Positions 27,783-35,790 of a stretch of DNA of 64,000 bases are shown piece by piece. The stretch lies in NCBI GenBank assembly GCA_035910535.1, contig JAMHXF010000015.1, forward strand, positions 32,392-96,391, written 5' to 3'. Each line of letters begins with the position of its first letter. Position 1 is the stretch's first letter. Below the pieces are notes generated by a model. The model was not told the DNA's origin. It made no database searches and was given only the letters and a program-made list of their open reading frames with translations. The position numbers were made by a program, and so were the translations under genes. This DNA is from Archangium_A sp035910535 (GTDB lineage Bacteria > Myxococcota > Myxococcia > Myxococcales > Myxococcaceae).

Positions 27783-28549
27783 CACTCGGCCCCCGTGTAG
27801 ACGCGGCCCTGCAGGTACTTCACGGCTTCGAGGCGCACCTTGCCGAGCAGGAATTCGGCTTCAGCGCGCACCGGCAGCTGCTTCTCGTCGGCCGTGTAGA
27901 AGAGCGTCATCAAGCCCTTCGTCGCGAGGCGCCCGTTGAAGTCTCCATTCACGGTGACGCGGTACACGTCGACCTTGCCGAGCTCGGTGTCGAGGCGCTC
28001 GACGCCTACGACGGTCGCCTTCATCTTGTAGAGCTTCACGCCGGTGAAGATGGGCAGCTCGTGGACGTCGCCGGGCACCAGCTTCGTGTTGCGCAGCCCG
28101 AAGCCGGCGGCCGCGAGATCGACAGTGCCCTGTTCGATGTCGTAGCGGCGCTCGTAGGGCTCCTGGCCTTCCATCTGCCGGGTCACCACGGCCTGCTTCG
28201 ACTCGAGATCGTATTGGTAGCGCTCTTTGCGGCGGTGCTTGTTCTCGTGCACGAAGAAGTCGGCGCCCACCGTGCGGCGCTCCAGCGGGTCCCAGTACGA
28301 GATGAAGCGATCTTTCACCGGCCAGATGCCGCCGATGCTGGTCGTCTCTCCGACGCACACCAGGGGCCACACTTCGTGACCGAACTGCTCCATCTTCCAA
28401 CCGACGGTGAGCTGAGCCCGGCCCGCAGTGATGCCCATGTAGCTGACCTCGTATTCGGTCTGCTCTCCGGGGCCGAAGACGCTCACCAGCTTTGACTCGG
28501 CCATCGCCGTGCTTGCCAGCAGAGCCACCCACAACGCGTGACGCTTCAT
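27782..28549 (-). CDS. DUF3108 domain exported protein (first of a tandem pair)
   Basis: The 255-residue product has the signal peptide MKRHALWVALLASTAMA and a full DUF3108 domain (VFGPGEQTEYEVSYMGITAGRAQL, VKDRFISYWDPLERRTVGADFFVHE, LPIFTGVKLYKMKATVV). I choose ATG 28549 because GAGGAGG lies 8 bases upstream. It shares domain layout with the downstream gene but has diverged strongly, so the duplication is old. The two probably form an operon. Confidence 0.85.
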   Translation of the reverse strand: MKRHALWVALLASTAMAESKLVSVFGPGEQTEYEVSYMGITAGRAQLTVGWKMEQFGHEVWPLVCVGETTSIGGIWPVKDRFISYWDPLERRTVGADFFVHENKHRRKERYQYDLESKQAVVTRQMEGQEPYERRYDIEQGTVDLAAAGFGLRNTKLVPGDVHELPIFTGVKLYKMKATVVGVERLDTELGKVDVYRVTVNGDFNGRLATKGLMTLFYTADEKQLPVRAEAEFLLGKVRLEAVKYLQGRVYTGAE

Positions 28550-28668
28550 GTTTTGAACCTCCTCGCCGGACACGAATGTCGCGACGCACATGACTCGACT
28601 GTCAGGCGTCGACGCTATTCAAGCGTGATATTCCTGAGTTCTCCGCCGCCTGCCCGTTCGAGGTTTCC

Positions 28669-30804
28669 TTGGTTCGCTTGAGTGTGTGTGTCGCAGCCTC
28701 ATCGCTGCTGATGGTCTCTTGCAGTCCGAAGATGGAGCCGCCGCCTCCACCTGCGCCCACGATTCCTACGACCTTCCGGGTGCTGGGCGGCGTCTCGATG
28801 GGCGCCATCGGGAGCATGGCGCTCGTTTCGTCGAACCCCGAGAAGGTCGACGGCGTCGCGTCGCTGGGCGGCCCGCTCGACGCGGCCTTCTTTCAACGCT
28901 TCATCGATGACTTCGTGACCGGCGGCTTCTGCAGCAAGGAAGAGCTCGAAGCGATCATGGCGCAAGACCCCGTGGGCCTGAACGACCCGGCGATCATCAA
29001 CGCGTGCGCGAGACCGCGCGTCGCCACGCCAGGCAAGTGGGAGCACGCCAACGACTTCAACCACTGGCACGTCACCACCAACGGCGGAACGTTCGATCGC
29101 GAGAGCTACATCGAGATGATGACGGACCTGATGTTGGCGTACGGCAACTTCTTCACTGAAAACCCGGCCTCGCCCATCGCGCCTCCGGGCATCGACCCGG
29201 AGGTGATGCGCCACCCGCCGGCAGACCTCTGTACGAACCCCAGGCGCGTCAGCGGCCTCAAGAACGCCGAGTACAACCCTGAGGGGACGTACGACGCGAT
29301 CACCTTCTGCGACGGTGTGCAGACGCTGTTCTTCTGCAGCACCGGCGAAGAGACGGTGAACTTCTGCTCTGACCCCGCGAACATCGCCAACCCGCTGCCG
29401 GTCGCGCAGGAGCTGGCCTTCGCGACCGCGTATTGCGCCACCAAAGGCGGCGTGGTGCGGGCGAACAAGAATGACAACGCGCTGTACTGGCTCGCGCACG
29501 CCGGTGAGGTCGACCCGTGTCGGCAGCGCACGATGGCCGCGTCGATCATGTTGGCGTGGGACTTCAACGGAAACGGTCGCCGCGACTACGGCGAGCCGGT
29601 GGTGAACAACGCACACGAGCGCTTCGACGACGTGGGCGTCGATGGGTGTGACGACGCGTTCGAGAACGGCAGCGGCGGCTGCAACCCGACGGCGAGCGGC
29701 ACGCCGACCGACGCGAACAACGACAACTACGACCCGGAGACGCGCCCGCTCGGTACGCAGAACAACTGGCGCTACGACCTGGGCGAGCCGTTCAAGGATC
29801 TCGGGCTCGATGGTGTGGCGGGCTCGGCCGACCTCGGTGAAGGCAACGGCACGTTCGACGAAGCGTCAGGGCGCGCGCGGCTCTTCGCGCTCGATGGTCG
29901 CACCAACTTCAAGAAGCTCGCGCCCGCAGCACAGAAGCGGCTGCACGTGCTCGTCGATGGCGGCATTCACGACATCTTCAACCTCGGGTTGATGGCGCGA
30001 CACCTGTTCAGCGCGGTGGAGCAGGCGCGTGAGGGCGTCGTCGGCATCTACCGGGACTTCACGGAGATCCCCGGCATGAAGGATCGCCAGACGGGCTCGT
30101 TCAGCCCGTGGAACCGCTCATGGCTGCAGGTGCCCAGAGATCTGATCACGCTCTACGGCAAAGAAAACCGGACGCAGCAGGAGTTCATTCAGGGCGAAGG
30201 CGATCACGTCGGCACCGCAGGCCAGGCGGTGAACCGGTTCCTCGTGGTCTTCAACTGGGTGGCGAACCTGTGGCCCAACGCGCCGAAGCCTGAAGCGCCG
30301 TTCGGCACCGCGTCGGCCGACCGCTACCTCACGCAGACCTACGACAGCACGGCGCTGGGCGCGAAGTGGGAGTACGCCGTTGCGCTGCCTCCCGGTTACG
30401 ACGACGCGGCGAATGCCGAAGCGCGCTACCCGGTCGCGTACCTGCTGCACGGCTACGGCATGGACCCGCAAGACTTCGTGGCCACGGCGATCATCGCCAA
30501 CAACTTCGTCACCGATCCGAACCTCAAGCTGCGCCCCGTCATCTACGTCTTCCCCAACGGCCGTTGTTGCTACGTGAACCGCGTCACCGGCGCGCGCGAC
30601 TGTCGCAACACCGACGAGAACGGCATGAACATCGGCCAGCAGCCGAACATGGAGCGCGAGTGCAACTCGGGCACGTTCTGGGTCAACCGCCGTGGCTTCA
30701 CGAATGACGACGGCACGAAGTACGGAGACGCCTTGTTCGAGCTGATGGATCTCATCGACACGCGCTACCGCACGTTGAAGCCTGCCGAGGTGGAAGCGCG
30801 GTGA
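28669..30804 (+). CDS. Lipoprotein esterase with circularly permuted alpha/beta-hydrolase elements
   Basis: A TTG start with GAGG 5 bases upstream opens a lipoprotein signal peptide (lipobox M-V-S-C18) of a 711-residue protein. The elements of a putative esterase (PF00756-like) domain are present but in rotated order. The nucleophile elbow GGVSMGA (Ser43) and VDGVASLGGPLD come first. A large Cys/Asp-rich insert with calcium-loop-like DFNGNGRRDYGE follows, then the Asp strand LVDGGIHDIF (Asp430 or Asp435), the His loop EGDHVG (His513), and only at the C terminus the normal N-terminal half (WEYAVALPPGYD, YPVAYLLHGYG at 587-597, VIYVFPNG, ELMDLIDTRYRT ending at 702). Normal family members run from LLHGYG to DTRYRT and then GLSMGG. 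A lipid- or glycan-linked ester substrate at the cell surface is a guess. Confidence 0.8.
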   Translation: MVRLSVCVAASSLLMVSCSPKMEPPPPPAPTIPTTFRVLGGVSMGAIGSMALVSSNPEKVDGVASLGGPLDAAFFQRFIDDFVTGGFCSKEELEAIMAQDPVGLNDPAIINACARPRVATPGKWEHANDFNHWHVTTNGGTFDRESYIEMMTDLMLAYGNFFTENPASPIAPPGIDPEVMRHPPADLCTNPRRVSGLKNAEYNPEGTYDAITFCDGVQTLFFCSTGEETVNFCSDPANIANPLPVAQELAFATAYCATKGGVVRANKNDNALYWLAHAGEVDPCRQRTMAASIMLAWDFNGNGRRDYGEPVVNNAHERFDDVGVDGCDDAFENGSGGCNPTASGTPTDANNDNYDPETRPLGTQNNWRYDLGEPFKDLGLDGVAGSADLGEGNGTFDEASGRARLFALDGRTNFKKLAPAAQKRLHVLVDGGIHDIFNLGLMARHLFSAVEQAREGVVGIYRDFTEIPGMKDRQTGSFSPWNRSWLQVPRDLITLYGKENRTQQEFIQGEGDHVGTAGQAVNRFLVVFNWVANLWPNAPKPEAPFGTASADRYLTQTYDSTALGAKWEYAVALPPGYDDAANAEARYPVAYLLHGYGMDPQDFVATAIIANNFVTDPNLKLRPVIYVFPNGRCCYVNRVTGARDCRNTDENGMNIGQQPNMERECNSGTFWVNRRGFTNDDGTKYGDALFELMDLIDTRYRTLKPAEVEAR

Positions 30805-31289
30805 GCACGCCCGTCGTCCGCGTGGAGTTGAAGCGCGCCGACGCGGCCGAGCTGCTCGCGACTGACCTCGAGCTGAAAGACTCCGCGTTGGTGCGGGCTC
30901 TGTTGTCGATGCCTGCGGCGCTCAAGAGCGCGGTGTTGCGCAGGTACGTCACGCAGACGGTGTTGTGGCAGCAGGGCGACGAAGGGCAGTCGCTTGGGTT
31001 GGTGGTCGGTGGTGGTGCGCGCGTCATCGCCCGCCGCGACACCGACAACGCCGAGCTGGGTACTGTGCGCAAAGGCGACGTGCTCGGAGAGTCCGAGGTG
31101 CTGTTGGGCAGTACGAAGCGGCGCTACTCGGTGGTCGCGCTCGAGCACGTCGACGTGCTGGAGGTGCCGCGGGCGTCGTTGTTGTTGCAGGGCGCGGTGC
31201 CGTCGGCGCTCGCGACGGAGCTGAAGACAGTTCAAGCTCGACGGGCGAAGGCCCTCGATGACCTGAGCGACTTTCTCAATCGCTGGTGA
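30801..31289 (+). CDS. Cyclic-nucleotide-binding-like (CRP/cNMP) domain protein
   Basis: The product has 162 residues; its GTG start overlaps the esterase stop (GTGA). Residues about 50-125 form a cupin-like cNMP-binding domain: VLWQQGDEGQSLGLVVGGGARVI, then GDVLGESEVLLGSTKRRYSVVALE in place of the phosphate-binding cassette, with Gly96-Glu97 and Arg107/Arg108 at about the expected positions. No helix-turn-helix follows, only a helical tail, so it is a stand-alone sensor or a degenerate non-binding version rather than a transcription factor. Confidence 0.8.
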   Translation: MSTPVVRVELKRADAAELLATDLELKDSALVRALLSMPAALKSAVLRRYVTQTVLWQQGDEGQSLGLVVGGGARVIARRDTDNAELGTVRKGDVLGESEVLLGSTKRRYSVVALEHVDVLEVPRASLLLQGAVPSALATELKTVQARRAKALDDLSDFLNRW

Positions 31290-31297
31290 GGTGAACG

Positions 31298-31510
31298 ATG
31301 AGCGGACACGGCCACTACGACGACGATGACGACAAGGGCGACTCCTCGAAGCCCAGGAAGTTCGACGAGTTCGACTGCGCTTCGTGCAACGCCAACAACC
31401 CGTGGCCCGACGGCTTCAAAGACGGCGACGAGGTCATCTGCCACTACTGCGGTACCAGCTTCGTCACGCGCATCAGCGATGAGGGCAAGCTGAAGCTCCG
31501 GGAGATCTGA
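31298..31510 (+). CDS. Small zinc-ribbon protein
   Basis: The 70-residue product has two CxxC knuckles, Cys27-x2-Cys30 and Cys48-x2-Cys51, spaced as in a zinc ribbon, and an acidic His/Asp-rich N terminus (HGHYDDDDDKGD). GAGGTGAA lies just before the ATG, and the gene starts 8 bases after the cNMP-domain gene, so it belongs to the esterase operon. The partner is unknown. The closest everyday comparison is zinc-finger proteins that dock onto larger complexes, but this is not assignable. Confidence 0.75.
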   Translation: MSGHGHYDDDDDKGDSSKPRKFDEFDCASCNANNPWPDGFKDGDEVICHYCGTSFVTRISDEGKLKLREI

Positions 31511-31531
31511 CGTCGCGTTGCGAGGCGCCGA

Positions 31532-32203
31532 TCAACGAGCTTCGTTGGTCGGGCGATGGCCGAAGAGCGCGGTGCCGACACGAATCAAGGTGGCGCCTTC
31601 TTCGATGGCGACCTCGAAGTCGCCGGTGGTGCCCATGGACAGGGTGTTGAGCGCGTGGGCCTTCGCGAGCTGCGCGAGGTTCTTGAAGTGCGGTCGCGAG
31701 GCTTCAGGAACTTCGTTCAACGGAGGCATCGCGGTGAGGCCGACCAGCTCGAGGTTCGGCAGCGCGCGCACGGCGGCGACGAATGCAGGCAGCGCGTCGG
31801 TTGCCACGCCGGCCTTCGAGCCTTCCCCGGCGACATTCACTTCGATGAGGCAGCGGAGCGGGGCGCCTTCACGTCGTCGACTGAGCTCCTGCGCGGTTTC
31901 GAGGCGCTCGATGGCGTGAAACACGGTCGCGGCTCTGGCGATGTACTTCGCGTTCTTCGGCTGCACCGGCCCAATCGCGTGCCACACGATGCCGGGCAGG
32001 TCAGCGAGCGCCAGGTGCTTATCGCGGAGCTCCTGCGCGTAGTTTTCACCGAAGTCGCGATGCCCGAGCGCATACGCCTCGCGAATGACTCCTGGCGGGT
32101 GCAGCTTGGAGACGGCGATCAACGTGACTTCGTCGCGGCTGCGGTTCGCGCGTGTACACGCCGCGACAATGCGAGCTTCGACGCGCTGAAAACTCTCACG
32201 CAT
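31532..32203 (-). CDS. yggS: YggS family pyridoxal phosphate homeostasis protein
   Basis: This 223-residue PLP-binding protein of the YggS/PROSC family keeps free pyridoxal phosphate low. The PLP lysine is Lys33 (VSKLHP); further hallmarks are GENYAQELRDK, WHAIGPVQPKNAKYI (GPVQ where the family usually has GxLQ), LIEVNVAGEGSKAG, LTAMPP and SMGTTGDFEVAIEEGATLIRVGTALFG. I start at ATG 32203, which overlaps the maf stop by 8 bases (ATGCGTGA). It is the last gene of a ppiD-like / maf / yggS operon. Confidence 0.95.
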   Translation of the reverse strand: MRESFQRVEARIVAACTRANRSRDEVTLIAVSKLHPPGVIREAYALGHRDFGENYAQELRDKHLALADLPGIVWHAIGPVQPKNAKYIARAATVFHAIERLETAQELSRRREGAPLRCLIEVNVAGEGSKAGVATDALPAFVAAVRALPNLELVGLTAMPPLNEVPEASRPHFKNLAQLAKAHALNTLSMGTTGDFEVAIEEGATLIRVGTALFGHRPTNEAR

Positions 32204-32768
32204 GATCGTCACCGAGCAGCGCGAGCCCGGCTTCGCGCAGCAGCGCCACCGTTTCTGCGAGCGGGAGCCCGATGACGTTGCTGGGGCTGCCTTCGACGGA
32301 CGTGATGAACGCGCCAGCGCGGCCCTGCAGCGCGTAGCCACCGGCTTTGTCGGCGCCTTCACCCGTCGCGACGTACCAGGCGATCTCCGCCTCGCTCAGC
32401 GCACGAAAATGCACGGTCGAGACGACGACGCGCGAGGCGAGCCCTCGAGGCCCAGACACCGCGATTCCAGTCATCACTTCATGCGCACGCCCTGAAAGTC
32501 GCCGCAGCATCTCGGCGCCGAGCGCTCGATCGTCACCCGGCTTGCCGAGCACGACTTCATCGAGCACCACCGACGTGTCAGCCGCCAGCGTCAGCGCTGT
32601 ACCTCCGCCACGGAGTGCTTTCTCGCGCGACAGACGTTCCACGTAGGCCCGTGCTGGTTCACCGGGCTTCAGCGCCTCGTCGATGTCTGCGGGACGTACT
32701 TCGAAGGACACGCCGAGGTGCGAGAGGAGCTCTCGCCGCCTCGGAGATGCCGACGCCAACACCAACAT
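32196..32768 (-). CDS. maf: Maf family nucleotide pyrophosphatase
   Basis: The 190-residue Maf protein hydrolyses non-canonical or modified nucleoside triphosphates to monophosphates. The N-terminal LASASPRRRELL is the diagnostic motif; EKA and AADTSVVLDEVVLGKP supply the catalytic carboxylates, and GGYALQGRAGAFI and GSPSNVIGLPL are family signatures. The ATG overlaps the upstream stop by one base (TGATG). The canonical Maf subgroup (dTTP/UTP-type versus YceF-type) cannot be settled by eye. Confidence 0.95.
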   Translation of the reverse strand: MLVLASASPRRRELLSHLGVSFEVRPADIDEALKPGEPARAYVERLSREKALRGGGTALTLAADTSVVLDEVVLGKPGDDRALGAEMLRRLSGRAHEVMTGIAVSGPRGLASRVVVSTVHFRALSEAEIAWYVATGEGADKAGGYALQGRAGAFITSVEGSPSNVIGLPLAETVALLREAGLALLGDDHA

Positions 32769-34336
32769 CAGCTCTCGCCGATGACCTTGTCGATCGCCGA
32801 GTCGTTGGTGACGACGGTGCCCGTCTGCTTGAGCGACTTGAGGAACGACTCGCGGGTCTCGAACTGCTTGCCCTTGATGGCCTCGAGTTGCAGCTGCGTC
32901 TTCTGCGCGTCGAAGTCGGCGTCGTTCGGCTGCTTGCGCGCGTCGATGACGGCGACCACCAGGCCATCAGACGTCGAGAGCACCTGCGGGATCACGCCCG
33001 CGGCCTTCGCGTCGAAGATCAGCTTCTTCACGGCAGGCTCGTTGCCCAGCTGCGGCATCGCGTCGGTGGCCGAGTTGAACTCGCCGGTCTCTTTCGCTTC
33101 GGGCTTCGTGGCGACGCCGAAGGCGAACGGGTTGGAGCCTTCTTCTTTCTTCTCGGCGGGGAAGAGCTCGACGAGCGTCTTGCCGGCCTTCACGTCGGCC
33201 AGGGCCTTGTCAGCGTCGGCCTGCGCGAGCGTGCGCGCCTTCTCTTTGACGAAGAGCTGGCTGGCGATTTCTTTCTTCACCGACTCGAGCGGGCGCTGCT
33301 CAGGGGCCTTCTTCTCTTCCACGGTTCCGATGAACCAACCGGCCGGCGTCTCGACGGGCGCGGTTACTTCGCCAGGCTGCAGCGCGAAGAGCAGGTCAGC
33401 AAAGCCCGAAGGCAGCGAGAGGCGATCGACCTGACCCAGATCTCCACCCTTTTCACGCGTCTCGAGGTCTTCAGAGACAGCCTTGGCGAGCTCCGCGAAG
33501 TTCTTCTTCTCGTCGACGAGCTGCTTGCGCACGCCGTCAGCGCGGGCCTTGATTTCGGCCTTCGTCGCCGCGTCGGCGTCAGGCGCAACGCGCAGCAGAA
33601 TCTGGCGGGCCTTGACCTTCTCAGGGAGGAAATAGCTGAACTTGTTCTGCTCGTAGTGCGCGGCAATGGCGGCCTCGTTCTTCGCGGCCCAGGCGTCGAC
33701 CTCGGCCGGCTTCGGCACGCCAACCTTGTCGGCGTACATCGACGGGCTGAAGCGCACGAAGGTGACGTTCGCGACGTCGCCTTCCTTCGTGTACTTGGCC
33801 TTCACTTCTTCGTCGCTCACGGCGACCGAGTTCTCGACGAGCTCGAGCAGGCGCTGCGCGGCGAGCTGGCGGCGCAGCTTGTCTTCGAAGAGCACCTCGG
33901 TGGTGCCTTCGTAGTTGCGCACGTAGTTCTGGTACGCCTCCTGGTCCCAACGGCCGTCCTTCTGGAAGAAGGTGATCTCCTTGAGCGTCTTCTTGAGGTC
34001 GGCGTCGCTGGTGCGCAGCCCGCGCTCTTCGGCGGCCTGCGAGAGCAGCTCGGTGTTCACGAGCTGATCGATGACCTGCTTGTGAATGCCGAACTGCTTG
34101 AGCAGATCCGCCGGCACGCCCTGACGACGGAAGTTGTCCGACTGCTGGCTGTAGGCCTTCGCGAACTCCTTGATGGGAATCGGCTTGCCGTTGACGGTAG
34201 CGGCGACCTCCGCGTCTTGAATGCGCGTGTCGCAGCCCTGCGAGCCTGGCCCCCACTGAAGGGCGAAGAGCACGGCGAGAGCGAAGATGAAGGCGAGAGA
34301 GCCGTACTTGCGGGTCGTTTCGGACGAATTGCTCAT
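32768..34336 (-). CDS. Membrane-anchored peptidyl-prolyl isomerase (PpiD/SurA-like)
   Basis: The 522-residue product has an N-terminal transmembrane anchor (YGSLAFIFALAVLFALQWG, about 11-29) and a periplasmic body. The SurA-N/PpiD-type chaperone region includes VATVNGKPIPIKEFAKAYSQQ, KQVIDQLVNTELL and ENSVAVSDEEVKAKY. A parvulin rotamase domain follows at about 236-340 (KVKARQILLRV, FAELAKAVSED, KGGDLGQVDRL, PAGWFIGTVEE). Such proteins help fold outer membrane proteins. I choose ATG 34336 since upstream residues are not protein-like. The gene is divergent from mreC with a 96-bp spacer. Confidence 0.9.
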   Translation of the reverse strand: MSNSSETTRKYGSLAFIFALAVLFALQWGPGSQGCDTRIQDAEVAATVNGKPIPIKEFAKAYSQQSDNFRRQGVPADLLKQFGIHKQVIDQLVNTELLSQAAEERGLRTSDADLKKTLKEITFFQKDGRWDQEAYQNYVRNYEGTTEVLFEDKLRRQLAAQRLLELVENSVAVSDEEVKAKYTKEGDVANVTFVRFSPSMYADKVGVPKPAEVDAWAAKNEAAIAAHYEQNKFSYFLPEKVKARQILLRVAPDADAATKAEIKARADGVRKQLVDEKKNFAELAKAVSEDLETREKGGDLGQVDRLSLPSGFADLLFALQPGEVTAPVETPAGWFIGTVEEKKAPEQRPLESVKKEIASQLFVKEKARTLAQADADKALADVKAGKTLVELFPAEKKEEGSNPFAFGVATKPEAKETGEFNSATDAMPQLGNEPAVKKLIFDAKAAGVIPQVLSTSDGLVVAVIDARKQPNDADFDAQKTQLQLEAIKGKQFETRESFLKSLKQTGTVVTNDSAIDKVIGES

Positions 34337-34432
34337 AGTTTTTCGACGGTTGGCGTGGACGAAGCCTTGACCTGTAGGATCGCAGCCCACAACATGCAAG
34401 CGGATTGACGCACCGCTAACCCCCCGAAACTG

Positions 34433-35290
34433 ATGTTCAACTTTCTCAAGCGCCACCGAGAGCTGCTGATTGTCAGCGTGCTGTTGTTGTGGCCGCTGAT
34501 CAGCTTTCTGACGACGGGGCACCGGGGGCGCGCGCCGAATTTCGTCGATCGCACGGTGCTCTTCGCGTCGACGCCGGTGCAGTCGTTGCTCACGTGGGGA
34601 GTCGACGGCGTGAGCGACGCGGTCAGCGGCTATGTCGCGCTGCGTGGCTCGCATGAAGAAGCGCTCGAGTGCCGCACGGAGTTGTCGCAGTCGCAGGCGG
34701 AGCTCAACGCGCTCAAAGAAATGCAGGCCGAGAACCTCCGCCTCAAGGCGATGCTCAACTATTCCGAAGAGAGCGTTGATCAGGAGATCGTCGCGCGCGT
34801 CATCGGCCTCAACCCGTCGCCGCAGTACCTCTCGATTCGCATCAACCGGGGTGAAGACGACGGCGTGCGCACGGGCATGCCGGTGGTCACGCCAGACGGC
34901 GCGGTGGGGCAGATCGTTCGCGCCGTCGGTGCCTCGGCCGACGTGATGTTGCTGACCGACCCGTCGTCGCGCGTCGGCGGGCTGCTGCAGCGCACGCGCG
35001 TCCGCTCGACGGTGTTGGGCACCGGCGAAGGTCGTCGGCTCGCGATCGATCTCGTGCGCCGTGAAGACGATGCGCGCGACGGAGACATCGTCGTCACCGC
35101 CGGCAGCGACGGCATTTTTCCGCGCGGCGTTCGCATCGGCACGTTGCGTACGCCTGAGCGACCTGCGGTGGGCATGTTCATGAAGGCCACGCTCGAGCCG
35201 TCCGTCGACTTCTCGCGCGTCGAAGAGGTGCTGGTGATTCCCGTCACCATGGGCATTCCGTCGGCGGCCATGGGAAAGGGAACGCCGTGA
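34433..35290 (+). CDS. mreC: Rod shape-determining protein MreC
   Basis: The 285-residue product has a cytoplasmic basic start (FNFLKRHREL), one transmembrane helix (about 12-27), a coiled coil (HEEALECRTELSQSQAELNALKEMQAENLRLKAML split by no breaks) and the two beta-barrel MreC domain (VIGLNPSPQYLSIRINRG, GMPVVTPDGAVGQIVRA, VVTAGSDGIFPRGVRIGTL). MreC links the MreB cytoskeleton to the elongation peptidoglycan synthases. It is the first gene of mreC-mreD-mrdA-rodA. The spacing to mreD is an overlap (GTGA). mreB is not adjacent. Confidence 0.97.
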   Translation: MFNFLKRHRELLIVSVLLLWPLISFLTTGHRGRAPNFVDRTVLFASTPVQSLLTWGVDGVSDAVSGYVALRGSHEEALECRTELSQSQAELNALKEMQAENLRLKAMLNYSEESVDQEIVARVIGLNPSPQYLSIRINRGEDDGVRTGMPVVTPDGAVGQIVRAVGASADVMLLTDPSSRVGGLLQRTRVRSTVLGTGEGRRLAIDLVRREDDARDGDIVVTAGSDGIFPRGVRIGTLRTPERPAVGMFMKATLEPSVDFSRVEEVLVIPVTMGIPSAAMGKGTP

Positions 35291-35790
35291 GGTTCCTCGC
35301 GATCTCCGCGTTGGCGGTGCTGCTGCTCTCGCTCGAGTCGGTGCTCGTCAAGTCGTTCGGCTTCGAGGTGACGCGCATCGACGTGGGCCTCGCGCTGGTC
35401 GTCTTCGCGGCGCTGCGCCTGACGACCATTGAAGGCGCGTTCTCGGCGTTCTTCGTGGGCTACGTGCTCGACGTCTTCACCGGTCGGCCGACGGGGCTGT
35501 ACCCGGCGCTGGCGATGCTCGTCTTTCTGCTGGTGCGCGCCGCAGCGTTGCTGGTCGATGGGCGCAGTCGCGTTTCGTACCTCGGCTTCACGGCCGCAGC
35601 GACGGTGCTGCATGCCTTGCTCGCGGTGTTCTTCACGTGGCTCACCTCGCGCAACGGCTCGGGGCATGTGCAGTCGCTCTCGGGCGTTCCGCTGCAGGTG
35701 GTGCTGACGATGCTCGCGGGGCTGGCCATGTGGCCGTTGCTCAAGAGGCTCGATTCGGGTGAACGCCCGGAGCCCGGAGTGCTGCGATGA
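35287..35790 (+). CDS. mreD: Rod shape-determining protein MreD
   Basis: This 167-residue integral membrane protein has five or six hydrophobic segments and the MreD pattern LALVVFAALRLTTIEGAFSAFFVGYVLDVFTG. It works in the elongasome with MreC, PBP2 and RodA. Start (GTG) and stop both overlap neighbouring genes by four bases, so its synthesis is tightly coupled to mreC and mrdA. Confidence 0.9.
   Translation: MRFLAISALAVLLLSLESVLVKSFGFEVTRIDVGLALVVFAALRLTTIEGAFSAFFVGYVLDVFTGRPTGLYPALAMLVFLLVRAAALLVDGRSRVSYLGFTAAATVLHALLAVFFTWLTSRNGSGHVQSLSGVPLQVVLTMLAGLAMWPLLKRLDSGERPEPGVLR

Noticed and set aside
32615..34408. 597-codon open frame on the plus strand
   Set aside because: It mirrors the ppiD-like and maf genes, which have clear motifs; the translation is Leu/Arg/Glu-rich without any motif.
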